A stretch of 64,000 nucleotides of DNA from Mucilaginibacter paludis DSM 18603 (GCF_000166195.2 NZ_CM001403.1:5288432-5352431), one strand, 5' to 3'. Shown: positions 41,598 through 51,591, counted from the stretch's first letter. The notes: a model not told the origin generated them from the letters alone. Made by a program: numbers and translations.

Positions 41598-42182
41598 TCT
41601 GGAGTTCTGAGTCTTGAGCCGGGAGTCAGGAGATCTGAGTCGGGAGTCTTGAGTCTGTTCAGAGTTGGTTAGCAGTAATGTCTTTACATTTTGTCATCCC
41701 GAGTATCCGATCCGGCCAGCCGAAAAAAAAACGGGGATGACATTCGACCCCTGTAAGCTGTTTTGCGCAAAAAGAAAAGTGCGCACAGGCCAGACTGCAC
41801 GCCGGGCCGGGAGTTGGCCTGTGGGCGGAAGGATCGGGCAGTCTTGACTTTTTTGGTTCTTTTTGTGTCAAGACAAAAAGAACAAAGCCTTTCGCGCGGC
41901 GATTGAGCGCGCCGATGTTGTAAATTAAGAATACTGATTATCGGAGAAAACTGCTTTTAAAAGATCCCTCCTCGCGTCGGGATGACATGATGGAAAGAAA
42001 TTTAGTATTGACAGTCAATGACTTAACGGCACGTCATTAGAAGGTACGAGGGACCTTTTTCGTGCGATAAGTAGACCACAGGCTCATCCGCGAAAACATC
42101 CTTTCTCGCAGCCCGTTGGTACAATACGAAAGGGAACCCAAAGACTCAGAACTCCAGATTAAAAAAACTAATTTAACCTATC
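41598..42182. repeat. Repeat-filled intergenic region with inverted R1 arms
   Basis: The 585-nt gap holds no plausible gene. It begins with R1-type words (GAGTTCTGAGTCTTGAG, GCCGGGAGTC; about 41598-41655) and ends with the inverse (AAGACTCAGAACTCC; about 42138-42160). Inside are an inverted pair with GTCATCCCG and CGGGGATGAC (about 41693-41743) and a perfect 11-bp hairpin GTTCTTTTTGT-GTCAAG-ACAAAAAGAAC (41856-41883). All look like dispersed intergenic repeats. They separate murQ from the GH18 gene, so co-transcription is uncertain. Confidence 0.65.
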
Positions 42183-43238
42183 ATGAAAAAGCAAATTTTA
42201 ACTGTCTTATTCGTTTACTTGTTGGTGTTTAAAGCCTCGGCGCAGGTATCTTCCGAAAACCTGTTTTATATGACGGACAGTCCGGATTCTTTCGGGAGTT
42301 TTCGTGAAAACTTAAGTCAGATCTCCATTGTTTGTCCACAGGTATTCTTAATTAGTAAGGAGGGCGTTTTATCAGGCTCTGTCGACCACCGATTGCTCGA
42401 AATGGCGAAGGCCAATCATATCAAGGTGATGCCTCTTATTGTAAATACGGGGTTTAACAGCGTTTTGCTGCACAATATTGTAACTAACCCCGAGGCGCGT
42501 AAACGCGCCATCGGCATGATGCTTTTATACGCCAAACAATACGGGCTTGATGGCTGGCAGTTTGATATGGAAGGACTTAATATTACCGACCGGGATAGCT
42601 TTACCTCATTTTTTAAAGAAACGGCAACAGCCCTTCACCAGCAAAAATTACAACTCTCGGCAGCGTTGGTGCATACCATTGAAAATGTAGGTGGCCCCAC
42701 GGCATATCACAGCTTCCTGTTTGAAAACTGGCGTGCCGGGTATAATTTTAAGGAACTGGCAGAAGCAGGCGATTTTCTTTCCATCATGACCTATGACCAA
42801 CATACCCGGCGCACGCCGCCAGGACCTGTGGCTGGCGTAGACTGGATGGAGCGCATCGTTAAATACCTTTTAGCAGAGGGCGTACCGTCGCAAAAACTAT
42901 CACTCGGTATTCCCAATTATTCGGTGCATTGGTTTCCTGACTATACCGAAGAAAAAGGCGGTTTTTCAAACGGGCAGCAAATTGGTTATACTGCCGTACA
43001 GTACCTGCTTGGCAAGTACGATGCAAAACCCGTATGGAACCAAAAGGCAGGCTGCAATTACGCGGTTTGGGATAACGATGGCGTATACGAGTATATTTAT
43101 ATTGAGGACGCGCAATCGTTAAAGCCGAAACTCGATATTTTAGAGAACTACAAACTGCGCGGTATATCCGTTTGGGTTTTAGGTAAGGAAGATGTGGCCT
43201 TTTGGGATGTGTTGAAGAAGGAAACCAGGAGGAGGTAA
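42183..43238 (+). CDS. GH18-family glycoside hydrolase, secreted
   Basis: A 351-residue exported GH18 enzyme of the small SleL/YaaH or chitinase-like type. The signal peptide ends at ASAQ. The catalytic DGxxxDxE motif reads LDGWQFDMEG, with Asp123, Asp128 and the acid Glu130. Further barrel signatures are LSIMTYDQHTRR and KLSLGIPNYSVHWFPDY, and the C-terminal LRGISVWVLGKEDVAFW is the usual last strand. GH18 enzymes cut beta-1,4-GlcNAc linkages in chitin, N-glycans or peptidoglycan. Next to anmK and murQ, peptidoglycan-derived glycans are the favoured substrate. LysM domains are lacking. Confidence 0.88.
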   Translation: MKKQILTVLFVYLLVFKASAQVSSENLFYMTDSPDSFGSFRENLSQISIVCPQVFLISKEGVLSGSVDHRLLEMAKANHIKVMPLIVNTGFNSVLLHNIVTNPEARKRAIGMMLLYAKQYGLDGWQFDMEGLNITDRDSFTSFFKETATALHQQKLQLSAALVHTIENVGGPTAYHSFLFENWRAGYNFKELAEAGDFLSIMTYDQHTRRTPPGPVAGVDWMERIVKYLLAEGVPSQKLSLGIPNYSVHWFPDYTEEKGGFSNGQQIGYTAVQYLLGKYDAKPVWNQKAGCNYAVWDNDGVYEYIYIEDAQSLKPKLDILENYKLRGISVWVLGKEDVAFWDVLKKETRRR

Positions 43239-43493
43239 CAGATTTGTTGGGCAGATGGAGGCTTGGATTACTTTTTTTTATTTTATATAAGTATTTTATA
43301 TCCTGATTGGGGAGTCGGAGATAATAAATTGCCGATTTTAAAAGTTTTTATGCACTGAGGGTCGAAAAACGATGTTTTTCGCGTGCCGATGCTGCTGTTT
43401 TATTAACCAATATGGCTAATCGCCACGTCAGTGGTACAACTACATGCCGTAATATTTGGATAATTTATTAAATTGCAATCCCGAAGTGTATAA

Positions 43494-44066
43494 ATGAAGG
43501 ATTATGGCAAATTTACGGATAACGAATTAGTGTCTTTGATCAAAGAAGGCGACCATGATGCCTATACTAATATTTTTGAGCGCTATACCCGCTTACTTGT
43601 AGCGCATGCCTTTCGTTTATTAGGCGATCAGGATGCCGCTAACGATGTTGTTCAGGATGTATTTGTTACGTTATGGCAAAACAGGGCTAAACTTACTTTA
43701 AGCGCGTCATTCTCATCATATCTCTATACGGCCACCCGGAACCGCGTTTTCAACAAAATGTCGCACCAAAAAGTAGTGGCAAAATATGCCGGTTCCATTA
43801 TTGATTTTATGCAGGCGGGATATGCTTTGGCCGACGAGCAGGTACGCGTAAAGGAATTATCTGCTTTAATTGAGCAAGAGATCAGCGCCCTGCCTCCGCG
43901 GACGCGGGAAATATTTCTTTTAAATAAGGAGGATGAGCTATCTTATAAGGAGATTGCGCTTAGGTTGAATATCACAGATCAAACCGCAAAACAACAAGTA
44001 TATATTGCATTAAAAAACTTAAGATTAAAATTAGGTTCCCTCATCAGCGTTGTGTTGCTTTTTTAG
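43494..44066 (+). CDS. ECF RNA polymerase sigma-70 factor (FecI-like)
   Basis: A 190-residue ECF sigma factor. Region 2 reads YTNIFERYTRLLVAHAFRLL followed by DQDAANDVVQDVFVTLWQNR. Region 4 is SALPPRTREIFLLNKEDELS followed by YKEIALRLNITDQTAKQQVY, a helix-turn-helix. It directs transcription of the TonB receptor operon that follows when released by its anti-sigma partner. The FecR gene begins 120 nt downstream and an STN-containing SusC after it, a standard cell-surface signalling set. The C-terminal LGSLISVVLLF tail is common in Bacteroidota members. Confidence 0.95.
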   Translation: MKDYGKFTDNELVSLIKEGDHDAYTNIFERYTRLLVAHAFRLLGDQDAANDVVQDVFVTLWQNRAKLTLSASFSSYLYTATRNRVFNKMSHQKVVAKYAGSIIDFMQAGYALADEQVRVKELSALIEQEISALPPRTREIFLLNKEDELSYKEIALRLNITDQTAKQQVYIALKNLRLKLGSLISVVLLF

Positions 44067-44186
44067 TGGCTTTTAATTTAAAAAGCACACTATATTAACA
44101 TTAATTTAATTTTTTTTTGATTTCGTATATGACGATAGCATGGTTTAGCTGTCATGTAGTAGTAGGGGTTAAGATGCCTTGATACT

Positions 44187-45311
44187 ATGAAAGAAGACAA
44201 AGCCACAGCGCTATTAAAAAAATATGAGCGGGGAGCGCTTACCCCCGAAGAAAAAGGGCTGCTTGAAACCTGGTATTTGCGACAAGCTGCAAACAGCAGC
44301 CATCAGCTCAGTGCCGAAAAGCTCGATGAAAGTTTTGAATATTTAAAAGGTAGGCTCCCGGTAAAACCCGCTGGCATCAGGCCGTTATGGCCGCGCTTAG
44401 TAGCCGCAGCCTCAATTCTGGTGGTATTATCGTTGGGTACTTATTTCCTGCTTCATAAAAATGACGACAGCCGAAAAGCTAATCTTGCGCAGCCGAAAAG
44501 CATTTTGCCAGGCGGCAGCAAAGCGATATTAACCCTGGCTAACGGAAAACAAATTATTTTAACCCAGGCCAAAAATGGCAGGTTGCTTACCGAGGCAAAT
44601 ACTGAAATTAACAAAACGGCAGATGGCAGTGTGCTTTATAAGGCTATAAAAACCGGGCATCATGATATCCGGGCTGAATATAACACCTTATCAACTCCGC
44701 GCAGCGGCCAATACCACCTCACGCTGGCCGATGGTACCGGCGTTTGGTTAAACGCGGCATCTTCTATTAAATACCCTGTAGCTTTTACCGGTGCCTACCG
44801 CGAGGTTGAAATAAGCGGCGAGGCTTATTTTGAGGTAGCCCACAATCCCGCCCGGCCGTTCAGGGTGAAATCAAACGCACAGGTGGTTGAGGTATTAGGC
44901 ACCCATTTTAATATTAACGCCTATAGTGACGAAATGGCGGTTAAAACTACCTTGTTAGAGGGGAGTGTTAAAGTAACGCCAAATAACAACGGTACAAGCA
45001 AACTGCTGAAACCCGGACAGCAAGCTGCTTTATCCGGAAGCGCACTCAGTGTAGAAAGCGCTAATGTTGAAGAAGCCACAGCCTGGAAAAATGGCTATTT
45101 CAGGTTTAATAACGAAAAAATAAGGAATATCATGCGGCAGCTTTCGCGCTGGTATGATATTGATGTTCAGTATGATGGCGATGTTACAGACGAGGGGTTC
45201 TACGGAACTATTTCGCGCTATAAAAATATCGGCGAAGTTTTAGAAATGATACAACAAACCAAAGGCGTACACTTTACAATAGAAGGAAGGAGGATTACTG
45301 TAACCGGATAA
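44187..45311 (+). CDS. FecR-family anti-sigma factor
   Basis: A 374-residue inner membrane regulator. The cytoplasmic N-terminus (about 1-70, ALLKKYERGALTPEEKGLLE) would hold the sigma factor, and one membrane helix lies at about 71-90 (RLVAAASILVVLSLGTYFLL). The periplasmic FecR domain (about 165-275) contains TPRSGQYHLTLADGTGVWLN and GEAYFEVAHNPARPFRVKSN. The C-terminal DUF4974 domain (about 300-374, FRFNNEKIRNIMRQLSRWYD) contacts the STN domain of the transporter. It sits between the sigma factor and the STN-type SusC. Confidence 0.95.
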   Translation: MKEDKATALLKKYERGALTPEEKGLLETWYLRQAANSSHQLSAEKLDESFEYLKGRLPVKPAGIRPLWPRLVAAASILVVLSLGTYFLLHKNDDSRKANLAQPKSILPGGSKAILTLANGKQIILTQAKNGRLLTEANTEINKTADGSVLYKAIKTGHHDIRAEYNTLSTPRSGQYHLTLADGTGVWLNAASSIKYPVAFTGAYREVEISGEAYFEVAHNPARPFRVKSNAQVVEVLGTHFNINAYSDEMAVKTTLLEGSVKVTPNNNGTSKLLKPGQQAALSGSALSVESANVEEATAWKNGYFRFNNEKIRNIMRQLSRWYDIDVQYDGDVTDEGFYGTISRYKNIGEVLEMIQQTKGVHFTIEGRRITVTG

Positions 45312-45348
45312 ATTTATACTTACCCCACAAGCCGTAATCCCAAATAAA

Positions 45349-45378
45349 AGTCATCCCGGATCCGACCCCGGAATGACT
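45349..45378. repeat. GTCATCCCG-type inverted repeat between fecR and SusC
   Basis: AGTCATCCCGG (45349-45359) and CCGGAATGACT (45368-45378) form an inverted repeat with one mismatch. The same GTCATCCCG words occur near 41.7 and 41.97 kb. It lacks a T tail and is more likely a dispersed repeat than a terminator. Confidence 0.55.
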
Positions 45379-45479
45379 AAGGCTGGATTGCTTAACAATT
45401 AACATCATTAAATTACCGTGAAGCGCCTGCACCATCTCGACAATGAAATAGGCTCAACGCATTAATCCTGCTATAACAA

Positions 45480-48400
45480 ATGTACAAAATTTACCCCGAT
45501 AATTTTATACAGCCCCCTGGCCGTGTAAATAAATTACTGTTGATCATGAAGTTAGCTACCTTGATTTTAATAACAGCTATCGTACAGGCAAGCGCGAGCT
45601 CCTATGCGCAGCGGATTACGCTCAAGGCCAAGAATTTGCCTTTGGTTGTGGTTTTTGACCAGATCAGGGCGCAAACCGGGTACGACTTTTTTTTCACAGC
45701 ATCAACGCTCAAAGGTTCAGCGCCGGTTACTGTAAATGTAACTGGTATGGAGCTGAACGATGTTTTAGAGCAAATATTTAAAGACCAGCCGCTCGAGTTT
45801 AAAATCGAAAATAAATCAGTCATCGTTTCAAAAAAAGAATTGTCGCTGATAGAAAAGGTAACCAAATTATTGGCGCCCCCTCTTCATCTCAATGGTGTTG
45901 TAATGGGGGAAGGCGCGCCTTTACCAGGTGTAACCATCATTAATAAGCGCACCGGGAAAGGAACCGTTACCAACCTGAACGGTGAGTTTAATTTAAACGG
46001 TATAAATGAAAACGATGTGCTGGTTTTTAACTACATCGGTTATGAAAAGTACGAACTGGTTGTAAAAGAAAGTAAAACATCTTTTGTAAACGTTGTGATG
46101 AAGCCAAGTAACTCCAAACTGGACGAAGTACAGGTAGTGGCCTACGGGCAAAAAACCAGCCAGCGTATCAGTACCGGCGCTATAGCCAAGGTAACTGCCG
46201 AAGATATAGCTAAACAACCGGTAACCAATGTGTTGCAGTCTTTAGAGGGCCAGGTGCCGGGCTTGCTCATCAGCCAGAACAGCGGTTCACCGGGAGCGGG
46301 CATCAATGTGCAGATCAGGGCTGCTAAATCTTTGCCATCTGTTTCGGATAATAATGGCAACACCATACCTGCTACGGGCACAGCTCCCTTATATATTGTT
46401 GATGGTGTTCCTTTTATTTCAGAACCTATTTACACCGCTGGTGGCAATAGTGTAGGTTACCTGCGGCCGTCTTTTGGCAACAACCCTTTAAATATTATTA
46501 ATCCGGCTGATATTGAAAGTATCGAAATATTGAAAGATGCCGATGCTACCTCTATTTACGGCAGCCGGGGCGGTAACGGTGTGATCTTAATTACGACCAA
46601 AAAAGGAAAATCTGGTAAAACGAAACTGAGCGTTAATTTCAGTAACGGTATATCGGATGTAGCCAACCTGCACAAGGTATCAGATATGACGCTTGCGCAA
46701 TATCTGGAAGTCAGGCGCAAAGCATTTGCCAATTCGGGTGCTACGCCCACGGCTACCAACGCGCCCGATCTGATGGTATGGGATACCACCAAATCTACCG
46801 ATTTTCAAAAATTATTAATGGGGAAAACCGCCCATGCCACAGATGCTTCCACCACGTTTACCGGAGGTAACAGCCAAACCAATTTCCTTTTGAGCGGTAC
46901 TTACCATAACGAAACAACGGTAATACCCGGCGACTATACTTACAGCAGGGGGAGTGTACACTTAGCGGTTGAACACAGCTCGTTAGACAGGAAGTTTACC
47001 GCAAATATCACTACTACTTTAGCGCTCGACCAAAATAATAACGTGGCCAGGCAGGGAAATACGACAGACCTGGGCGCTGTGGCTTTTAGCCAGGCACCTA
47101 ATTTTCCATTATACAATGCAGCGGGCACAGGTTTATATTGGTTTAACCTGAATACTTTTTCGCTACAGTATGAAAACCCGCTGAAATACATGTACCAAAA
47201 ATATTCAGCTAAAAATAATAACCTTATCGGCGGCATCCTGCTGAAGTACACACCGGTTAAGGGCTTGAATATTAAATTGAATACATCTTATAATAAATTG
47301 GTTGCCGATGCGCAGGACCTTGCTTACTCACAAAGCATCAATCCTTTATCGGGTACGCTTCCATCGGCCAAACGCCAGCAAAATAACGTAGAAACATGGA
47401 ATGTGGAACCACAGGTAGATTATACGCTGAAGATAAGCCGCGGAGATCTGAATTTACTTTCGGGCGCAACTTTCCAGGATAATAAATACGACCAGCCGTT
47501 CTATGTGGTGGCCACTAATTACAGCTCCGATGCACTGTTAGGTTCCATTTCGGGTGCCGGTTCCGTCAATGTTTACAATTTTAATTCCGAATATAAATAT
47601 CAATCTTTTTTTGGGCGTGCTAATTACAACTGGTTAAACAAGTACATCCTGAATGTAAATTACAGGCGCGATGGCTCTTCTAAGTTTGGTGCTAATAAAC
47701 GTTTTGGAAACTTCGGTTCGGTTGGCGGCGCCTGGATATTTACCGAAGAGAACCTATTTAAGAATACGCTTCCGGCCTTGAGCTACGGAAAACTCAGGGC
47801 AAGTTACGGATCTACCGGTAACGACCAGATTCCTAATTACCTTTATTTAGACTCTTATAAAACCACATCGTATGGTTATAATGGTACAACTGGCCTGGCG
47901 CCAACCTCACTCGCCAACCCCGACCTACAATGGGAGGTTAATAAAAAACTGGAATTTGCCCTCGACCTCGGGTTTTTAAAAGACAGGATACTTTTAACAG
48001 GTGCCTGGTTCCGCAACAGGGTGAATAATTCCCTGGTGAGCATCCCCCAAAGCACGGTTACAGGTTTTAACTCCTATTACGGCAATTTGCCAGCAACCAT
48101 TCAGAAAAAAGGTTTTGAATTTACTTTAACCACCCAGAATTTCAAAAACAAAAATTTCAACTGGACCACCAATTTCAATATCTCCTTTGTACAAAGTAAG
48201 TTGTTATCCTTCCCTGGTATAGAAAGTACGCAGTATACCAGTTCGTTGGTGGTGGGGTCATCGCTTAGCACCATCTATGCTTATCATTACACAGGCCTTT
48301 CACCCGTTACTAATTTGCCAACCATTGAGGATGCCAACAAGAGTGGCTCAACCAATATTACAAGTACCTCCGAAACCGGCCTGGCCGCCTACGGCCTGGG

Positions 48401-48917
48401 CGATAAGGTAGCGGTTGGTAAAACAGACCCGGATTATTACGGCGGAATGAACAATACTTTCAGGTATAAAAACTTCCAGTTGGATGTAATGCTGCAATTT
48501 ACCGGGCACAGCACACAATACGGTATAGATTATTATGCCGGAACTGCCCCTCCGGGATATAACGCGGTAAATATGTCGAGCTATATGTACGATTTATTTA
48601 AGCAAACGAATGGAAAAATAGCCACACGCACTTTCGGGATCAATACAGATGGCACCGCCTATAACAGCTATACTAAATATATCCAGTCTGACGCCGTGCT
48701 TAGCGATGGCGCTTATTTGAGATTAAAGAATGTGGCGTTTTCGTACACCTTTAAAGATAGCTGGGTTAAGAGTTTAAAAATGAGTTCGGCGCGCTTCTAC
48801 CTGCAAGGTCAAAACCTGCTCACTTTTACCAAATTTAAGGGTTATGACCCTGAGACTCCGGCAAGTAATATCCCGCCACTACGTACAATTATTGCAGGTG
48901 TTAACTTCTCATTCTAA
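45480..48917 (+). CDS. STN-domain SusC-family TonB-dependent transporter
   Basis: A 1145-residue outer membrane transporter and signal transducer. After a signal region (ending SSYAQ, near residue 45) comes an STN/secretin-TonB domain (about 46-120, LPLVVVFDQIRAQTGYDFFF and MELNDVLEQIFKDQPLEFKI), which signals to FecR. A carboxypeptidase-regulatory-like domain follows (LHLNGVVMGEGAPLPGVTII), then the plug (DEVQVVAYGQKTSQRISTGA, APLYIVDGVPFI, IESIEILKDADATSIYGSRG) and a barrel ending IAGVNFSF. A start at Met23 (LLIMKLATL) is also possible. It is paired with the SusD gene 10 nt downstream. The substrate is unknown. Confidence 0.95.
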   Translation: MYKIYPDNFIQPPGRVNKLLLIMKLATLILITAIVQASASSYAQRITLKAKNLPLVVVFDQIRAQTGYDFFFTASTLKGSAPVTVNVTGMELNDVLEQIFKDQPLEFKIENKSVIVSKKELSLIEKVTKLLAPPLHLNGVVMGEGAPLPGVTIINKRTGKGTVTNLNGEFNLNGINENDVLVFNYIGYEKYELVVKESKTSFVNVVMKPSNSKLDEVQVVAYGQKTSQRISTGAIAKVTAEDIAKQPVTNVLQSLEGQVPGLLISQNSGSPGAGINVQIRAAKSLPSVSDNNGNTIPATGTAPLYIVDGVPFISEPIYTAGGNSVGYLRPSFGNNPLNIINPADIESIEILKDADATSIYGSRGGNGVILITTKKGKSGKTKLSVNFSNGISDVANLHKVSDMTLAQYLEVRRKAFANSGATPTATNAPDLMVWDTTKSTDFQKLLMGKTAHATDASTTFTGGNSQTNFLLSGTYHNETTVIPGDYTYSRGSVHLAVEHSSLDRKFTANITTTLALDQNNNVARQGNTTDLGAVAFSQAPNFPLYNAAGTGLYWFNLNTFSLQYENPLKYMYQKYSAKNNNLIGGILLKYTPVKGLNIKLNTSYNKLVADAQDLAYSQSINPLSGTLPSAKRQQNNVETWNVEPQVDYTLKISRGDLNLLSGATFQDNKYDQPFYVVATNYSSDALLGSISGAGSVNVYNFNSEYKYQSFFGRANYNWLNKYILNVNYRRDGSSKFGANKRFGNFGSVGGAWIFTEENLFKNTLPALSYGKLRASYGSTGNDQIPNYLYLDSYKTTSYGYNGTTGLAPTSLANPDLQWEVNKKLEFALDLGFLKDRILLTGAWFRNRVNNSLVSIPQSTVTGFNSYYGNLPATIQKKGFEFTLTTQNFKNKNFNWTTNFNISFVQSKLLSFPGIESTQYTSSLVVGSSLSTIYAYHYTGLSPVTNLPTIEDANKSGSTNITSTSETGLAAYGLGDKVAVGKTDPDYYGGMNNTFRYKNFQLDVMLQFTGHSTQYGIDYYAGTAPPGYNAVNMSSYMYDLFKQTNGKIATRTFGINTDGTAYNSYTKYIQSDAVLSDGAYLRLKNVAFSYTFKDSWVKSLKMSSARFYLQGQNLLTFTKFKGYDPETPASNIPPLRTIIAGVNFSF

Positions 48918-48927
48918 AATATCCGAT

Positions 48928-50343
48928 ATGAAAACTATAAAGATCACCTATAAACTAATCATTTGCCAACTGGTTTTGTTAGTGTGCGTGTTAATCAGCG
49001 GATGCAAAAAATTCGTAGATGTTGATGCACCCAGCAATCAATTAGTTACGGCTACCGTTTTCACCAGCGACAATACGGTAAAGTCTGCTTTGGCAGGTAT
49101 GTACTATTCCTTTGCTATCGGTAATTCTTACGATTTGCAATTCTCCATGTCATTTGTAACAGGTTGTTCTGCTGATGAAGCCCAATATGCTACTTCGGGC
49201 TCCAGTTTTGATGCCTTTATCCAGAATACAGTTCAGGCAGATAATAGCTCCGTATCCTCTATGTGGACCAGTTGCTATTCATCGGTTTACCAGGCCAATG
49301 CCATTATTGCCGGTATCAATAACAGTACAGGTGGCATTAGCGATGCTATGAAAACCGAAGCCCTGGGTGAAGCGAAATTTATGAGGGCGCTTTGTTATTT
49401 TTACCTGGTGAATTTATGGGGAGATGTGCCCATGCCGCTAACTCCCGACCGTGCGGTTAACAATTCGCTGTCGCGTAGTGCAAAAGCCGTGGTATACCAA
49501 CAAATTATTAGTGATTTAACCGATGCCAAAGCCTCATTACTGGCAGACTACTCTTACTCGTCGAGTCAGCGTACCAAGCCTAATAAATATGCTGCGGCTG
49601 CCCTGCTGGCAAGGGTTTACCTTTACACCAGCGACTGGGCAAATGCCGAAGCAAACGCCACTTTTGTAATTAGTGCCTCGCCTTTTAGTTTGCTTTCTAC
49701 CGCTAACCTTGGTGGCATCTTTGTAAAAAATAATACTGAGGCCATATTGCAATTTGACGCTTCGCCGTCAGGAACCGCGGGCCAAGGATATACCACTGAG
49801 GGGCAGTATTTCACCCTGGATATTACAACCATTCCGGATTTTCAATTAAGCAGCAGCCTGCTTAAAGCATTTGAGTCGGGCGACCGCAGATACACCAACT
49901 GGGTTGGCATATCTACCTATCAGGGAATTCCCTATTACTATTTTTCTAAATACAAGCAAAAGGTTGCCAATACAACCGCAACAGGCGAGTATGTTACCTG
50001 CCTGCGTTTGGCAGAACAATACCTGATACGTGCCGAAGCCAGGGCAAAGCAGGTTAATCTGACCGGCGCTATCGCCGACATCAACGTGATCAGAAACCGG
50101 GCAGGCCTGCTTAATACCACGGCCACGCTTCAAGCTGATATTTTGTTGGCTATTGAACAGGAGCGAAGGATAGAGTTATTTGGCGAATACGGGCACCGCT
50201 GGAATGACCTGCGGAGAACAGCGCGCGCTAATGCTGTTTTAGGGACATTAAAAACCACCTGGACAGCTAATGCTGCTTTATATCCTATTCCAAAAACAGA
50301 AATACAAAACAATAGTAATCTTACCCAGAATACGGGTTATTGA
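48928..50343 (+). CDS. SusD/RagB-family surface lipoprotein (sigma/FecR locus)
   Basis: A 471-residue SusD-like lipoprotein. The signal peptide has a lipobox (LVCVLISGCKKFVD). The first TPR helix contains EALGEAKFMRALCYFYLVNL, with a typical WGDVPMPLTPDRAV. The C-terminal part reads AIEQERRIELFGEYGHRWND followed by LYPIPKTEIQNNSNLTQNTG. The open frame extends upstream into the SusC gene, but the ATG at 48928 begins the signal peptide 10 nt after the SusC stop. A strong palindromic terminator follows. Confidence 0.95.
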   Translation: MKTIKITYKLIICQLVLLVCVLISGCKKFVDVDAPSNQLVTATVFTSDNTVKSALAGMYYSFAIGNSYDLQFSMSFVTGCSADEAQYATSGSSFDAFIQNTVQADNSSVSSMWTSCYSSVYQANAIIAGINNSTGGISDAMKTEALGEAKFMRALCYFYLVNLWGDVPMPLTPDRAVNNSLSRSAKAVVYQQIISDLTDAKASLLADYSYSSSQRTKPNKYAAAALLARVYLYTSDWANAEANATFVISASPFSLLSTANLGGIFVKNNTEAILQFDASPSGTAGQGYTTEGQYFTLDITTIPDFQLSSSLLKAFESGDRRYTNWVGISTYQGIPYYYFSKYKQKVANTTATGEYVTCLRLAEQYLIRAEARAKQVNLTGAIADINVIRNRAGLLNTTATLQADILLAIEQERRIELFGEYGHRWNDLRRTARANAVLGTLKTTWTANAALYPIPKTEIQNNSNLTQNTGY

Positions 50344-50372
50344 GCAATAAAAACTGAAATGCAGTAATTTGA

Positions 50373-50403
50373 TTACGCGGGGCAGGCCTGCCCCGCGTAA
50401 TTT
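50373..50403 (+). terminator. Rho-independent terminator after the SusD gene
   Basis: A perfect palindrome, TTACGCGGGGCAGG / CCTGCCCCGCGTAA, is followed by TTTTAT. It lies about 30 nt after the SusD stop, so the downstream TlpA-like gene is probably expressed at a lower level or from its own promoter. Confidence 0.85.
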
Positions 50404-50460
50404 TATCAGTAGTGCTATATCAGCCTTACTTAATAGCCTATATCAAATAAACCTCTCTCT

Positions 50461-51591
50461 ATGAAAATGATCAGAACCTTAATCTATAGTTTAACGGTGA
50501 TGCTGATGATGCAAACATTAAAAGCTCAAAATAAACACGTTGGATACGAAATAAAGGGGCAACTGGTTTCAATACCGGATGCCGCCGTTGTATATCTCAC
50601 CGCCGGATCGTCTGTTGATAGCGCCGTTGTGGTCAACGGAAAGTTTACCTTTACAGGTACAGTTGCCGAGCCGGTGTTAAGCACTTTAAAATTAAAACAT
50701 ACAATACCTGCTCCCGATACCTATTATGCCATAAAAAGAAACACTTACCGTTTATTTTTGACGAATACAAAAATGGTTTTTTTAGCAGCCGACTCTTTAA
50801 ATGGCGGGGTTGTAAAAGGCAATAAGCTGCACAACGAGTATTTGTCGTATCAGGCCGGCCTTTCTACAATTTACGATCAGATGCGGCCCCTGAATATGAG
50901 TTACTATGCATATGAAAGGGAAAACAATGTACCCATGATGCAAAAGATAAGGCCGCGTTTAGATTCGCTGGGGGCTATTGAGTTTAGTTATGTAACTAAC
51001 TATGTGCGGGCCAACCCCAAATCTCCGGTAGCGTTGTTGGCGGTGCAGCAATTTGCCAAGCCTATTGCTAACCCGCCCGATTTTCCGGCAGCTTTTGCTC
51101 TTTTAGATAACTCCCTGAAACAAACAGCGGCCGGTAAACTCCTTGAACTACGTATGGCCGACGAGAACGCCTTTAAGGTTGGCGACAGCATGCCCAACTT
51201 TAGCCAGCCTGATACCCTGGGTAACATTGTTCAGCTATCTGAATTTAAGGGGAAATACGTCCTGATTGATTTTTGGGCATCATGGTGCGGGCCTTGCCGT
51301 AACGAAAGCCCTAATGTTAAGCGGGCTTTTGATAAATATAATGATAAAGGCTTCATGGTGATGATGATATCGTTAGATGTAAGTAAACCCAATTGGCTTG
51401 CCGCCATTAAGCAGGATGGTACTCAAAATTTTATTCAGTTGTGCGATATGAAATATCATCAAAACACTGCCGCCCAACTTTTAAAGATCAAATCCATCCC
51501 TCAGAATTTCCTGATTGATCCATCCGGAAAAATAATCGGCCGTAACCTTCACGGGGTCGAATTGATGAACGCATTGCAGCGCATTTTGTAA
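50461..51591 (+). CDS. secreted TlpA-like thioredoxin with N-terminal DUF4369-like domain
   Basis: A 376-residue exported thiol-disulfide protein. The signal peptide is MKMIRTLIYSLTVMLMMQTL-KAQ. Residues about 28-230 form the DUF4369-type domain (YEIKGQLVSIPDAAVVYLTA, VVVNGKFTFTGTVAEPVLST). The thioredoxin domain (about 240-376) contains MPNFSQPDTLGNIVQLSEFK and the CGPC motif at residues 276-279 (FWASWCGPCRNESPN). Such proteins are common at the ends of Bacteroidota TonB operons. The exact partner is unknown. It lies about 120 nt after the SusD gene, behind a terminator. Confidence 0.9.
   Translation: MKMIRTLIYSLTVMLMMQTLKAQNKHVGYEIKGQLVSIPDAAVVYLTAGSSVDSAVVVNGKFTFTGTVAEPVLSTLKLKHTIPAPDTYYAIKRNTYRLFLTNTKMVFLAADSLNGGVVKGNKLHNEYLSYQAGLSTIYDQMRPLNMSYYAYERENNVPMMQKIRPRLDSLGAIEFSYVTNYVRANPKSPVALLAVQQFAKPIANPPDFPAAFALLDNSLKQTAAGKLLELRMADENAFKVGDSMPNFSQPDTLGNIVQLSEFKGKYVLIDFWASWCGPCRNESPNVKRAFDKYNDKGFMVMMISLDVSKPNWLAAIKQDGTQNFIQLCDMKYHQNTAAQLLKIKSIPQNFLIDPSGKIIGRNLHGVELMNALQRIL

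Noticed and set aside
33238..51591. One single large PUL from anmK to the TlpA-like gene
   Set aside because: A repeat-filled 585-bp gap and a separate sigma/FecR set with its own SusC/SusD argue for at least two independent loci.
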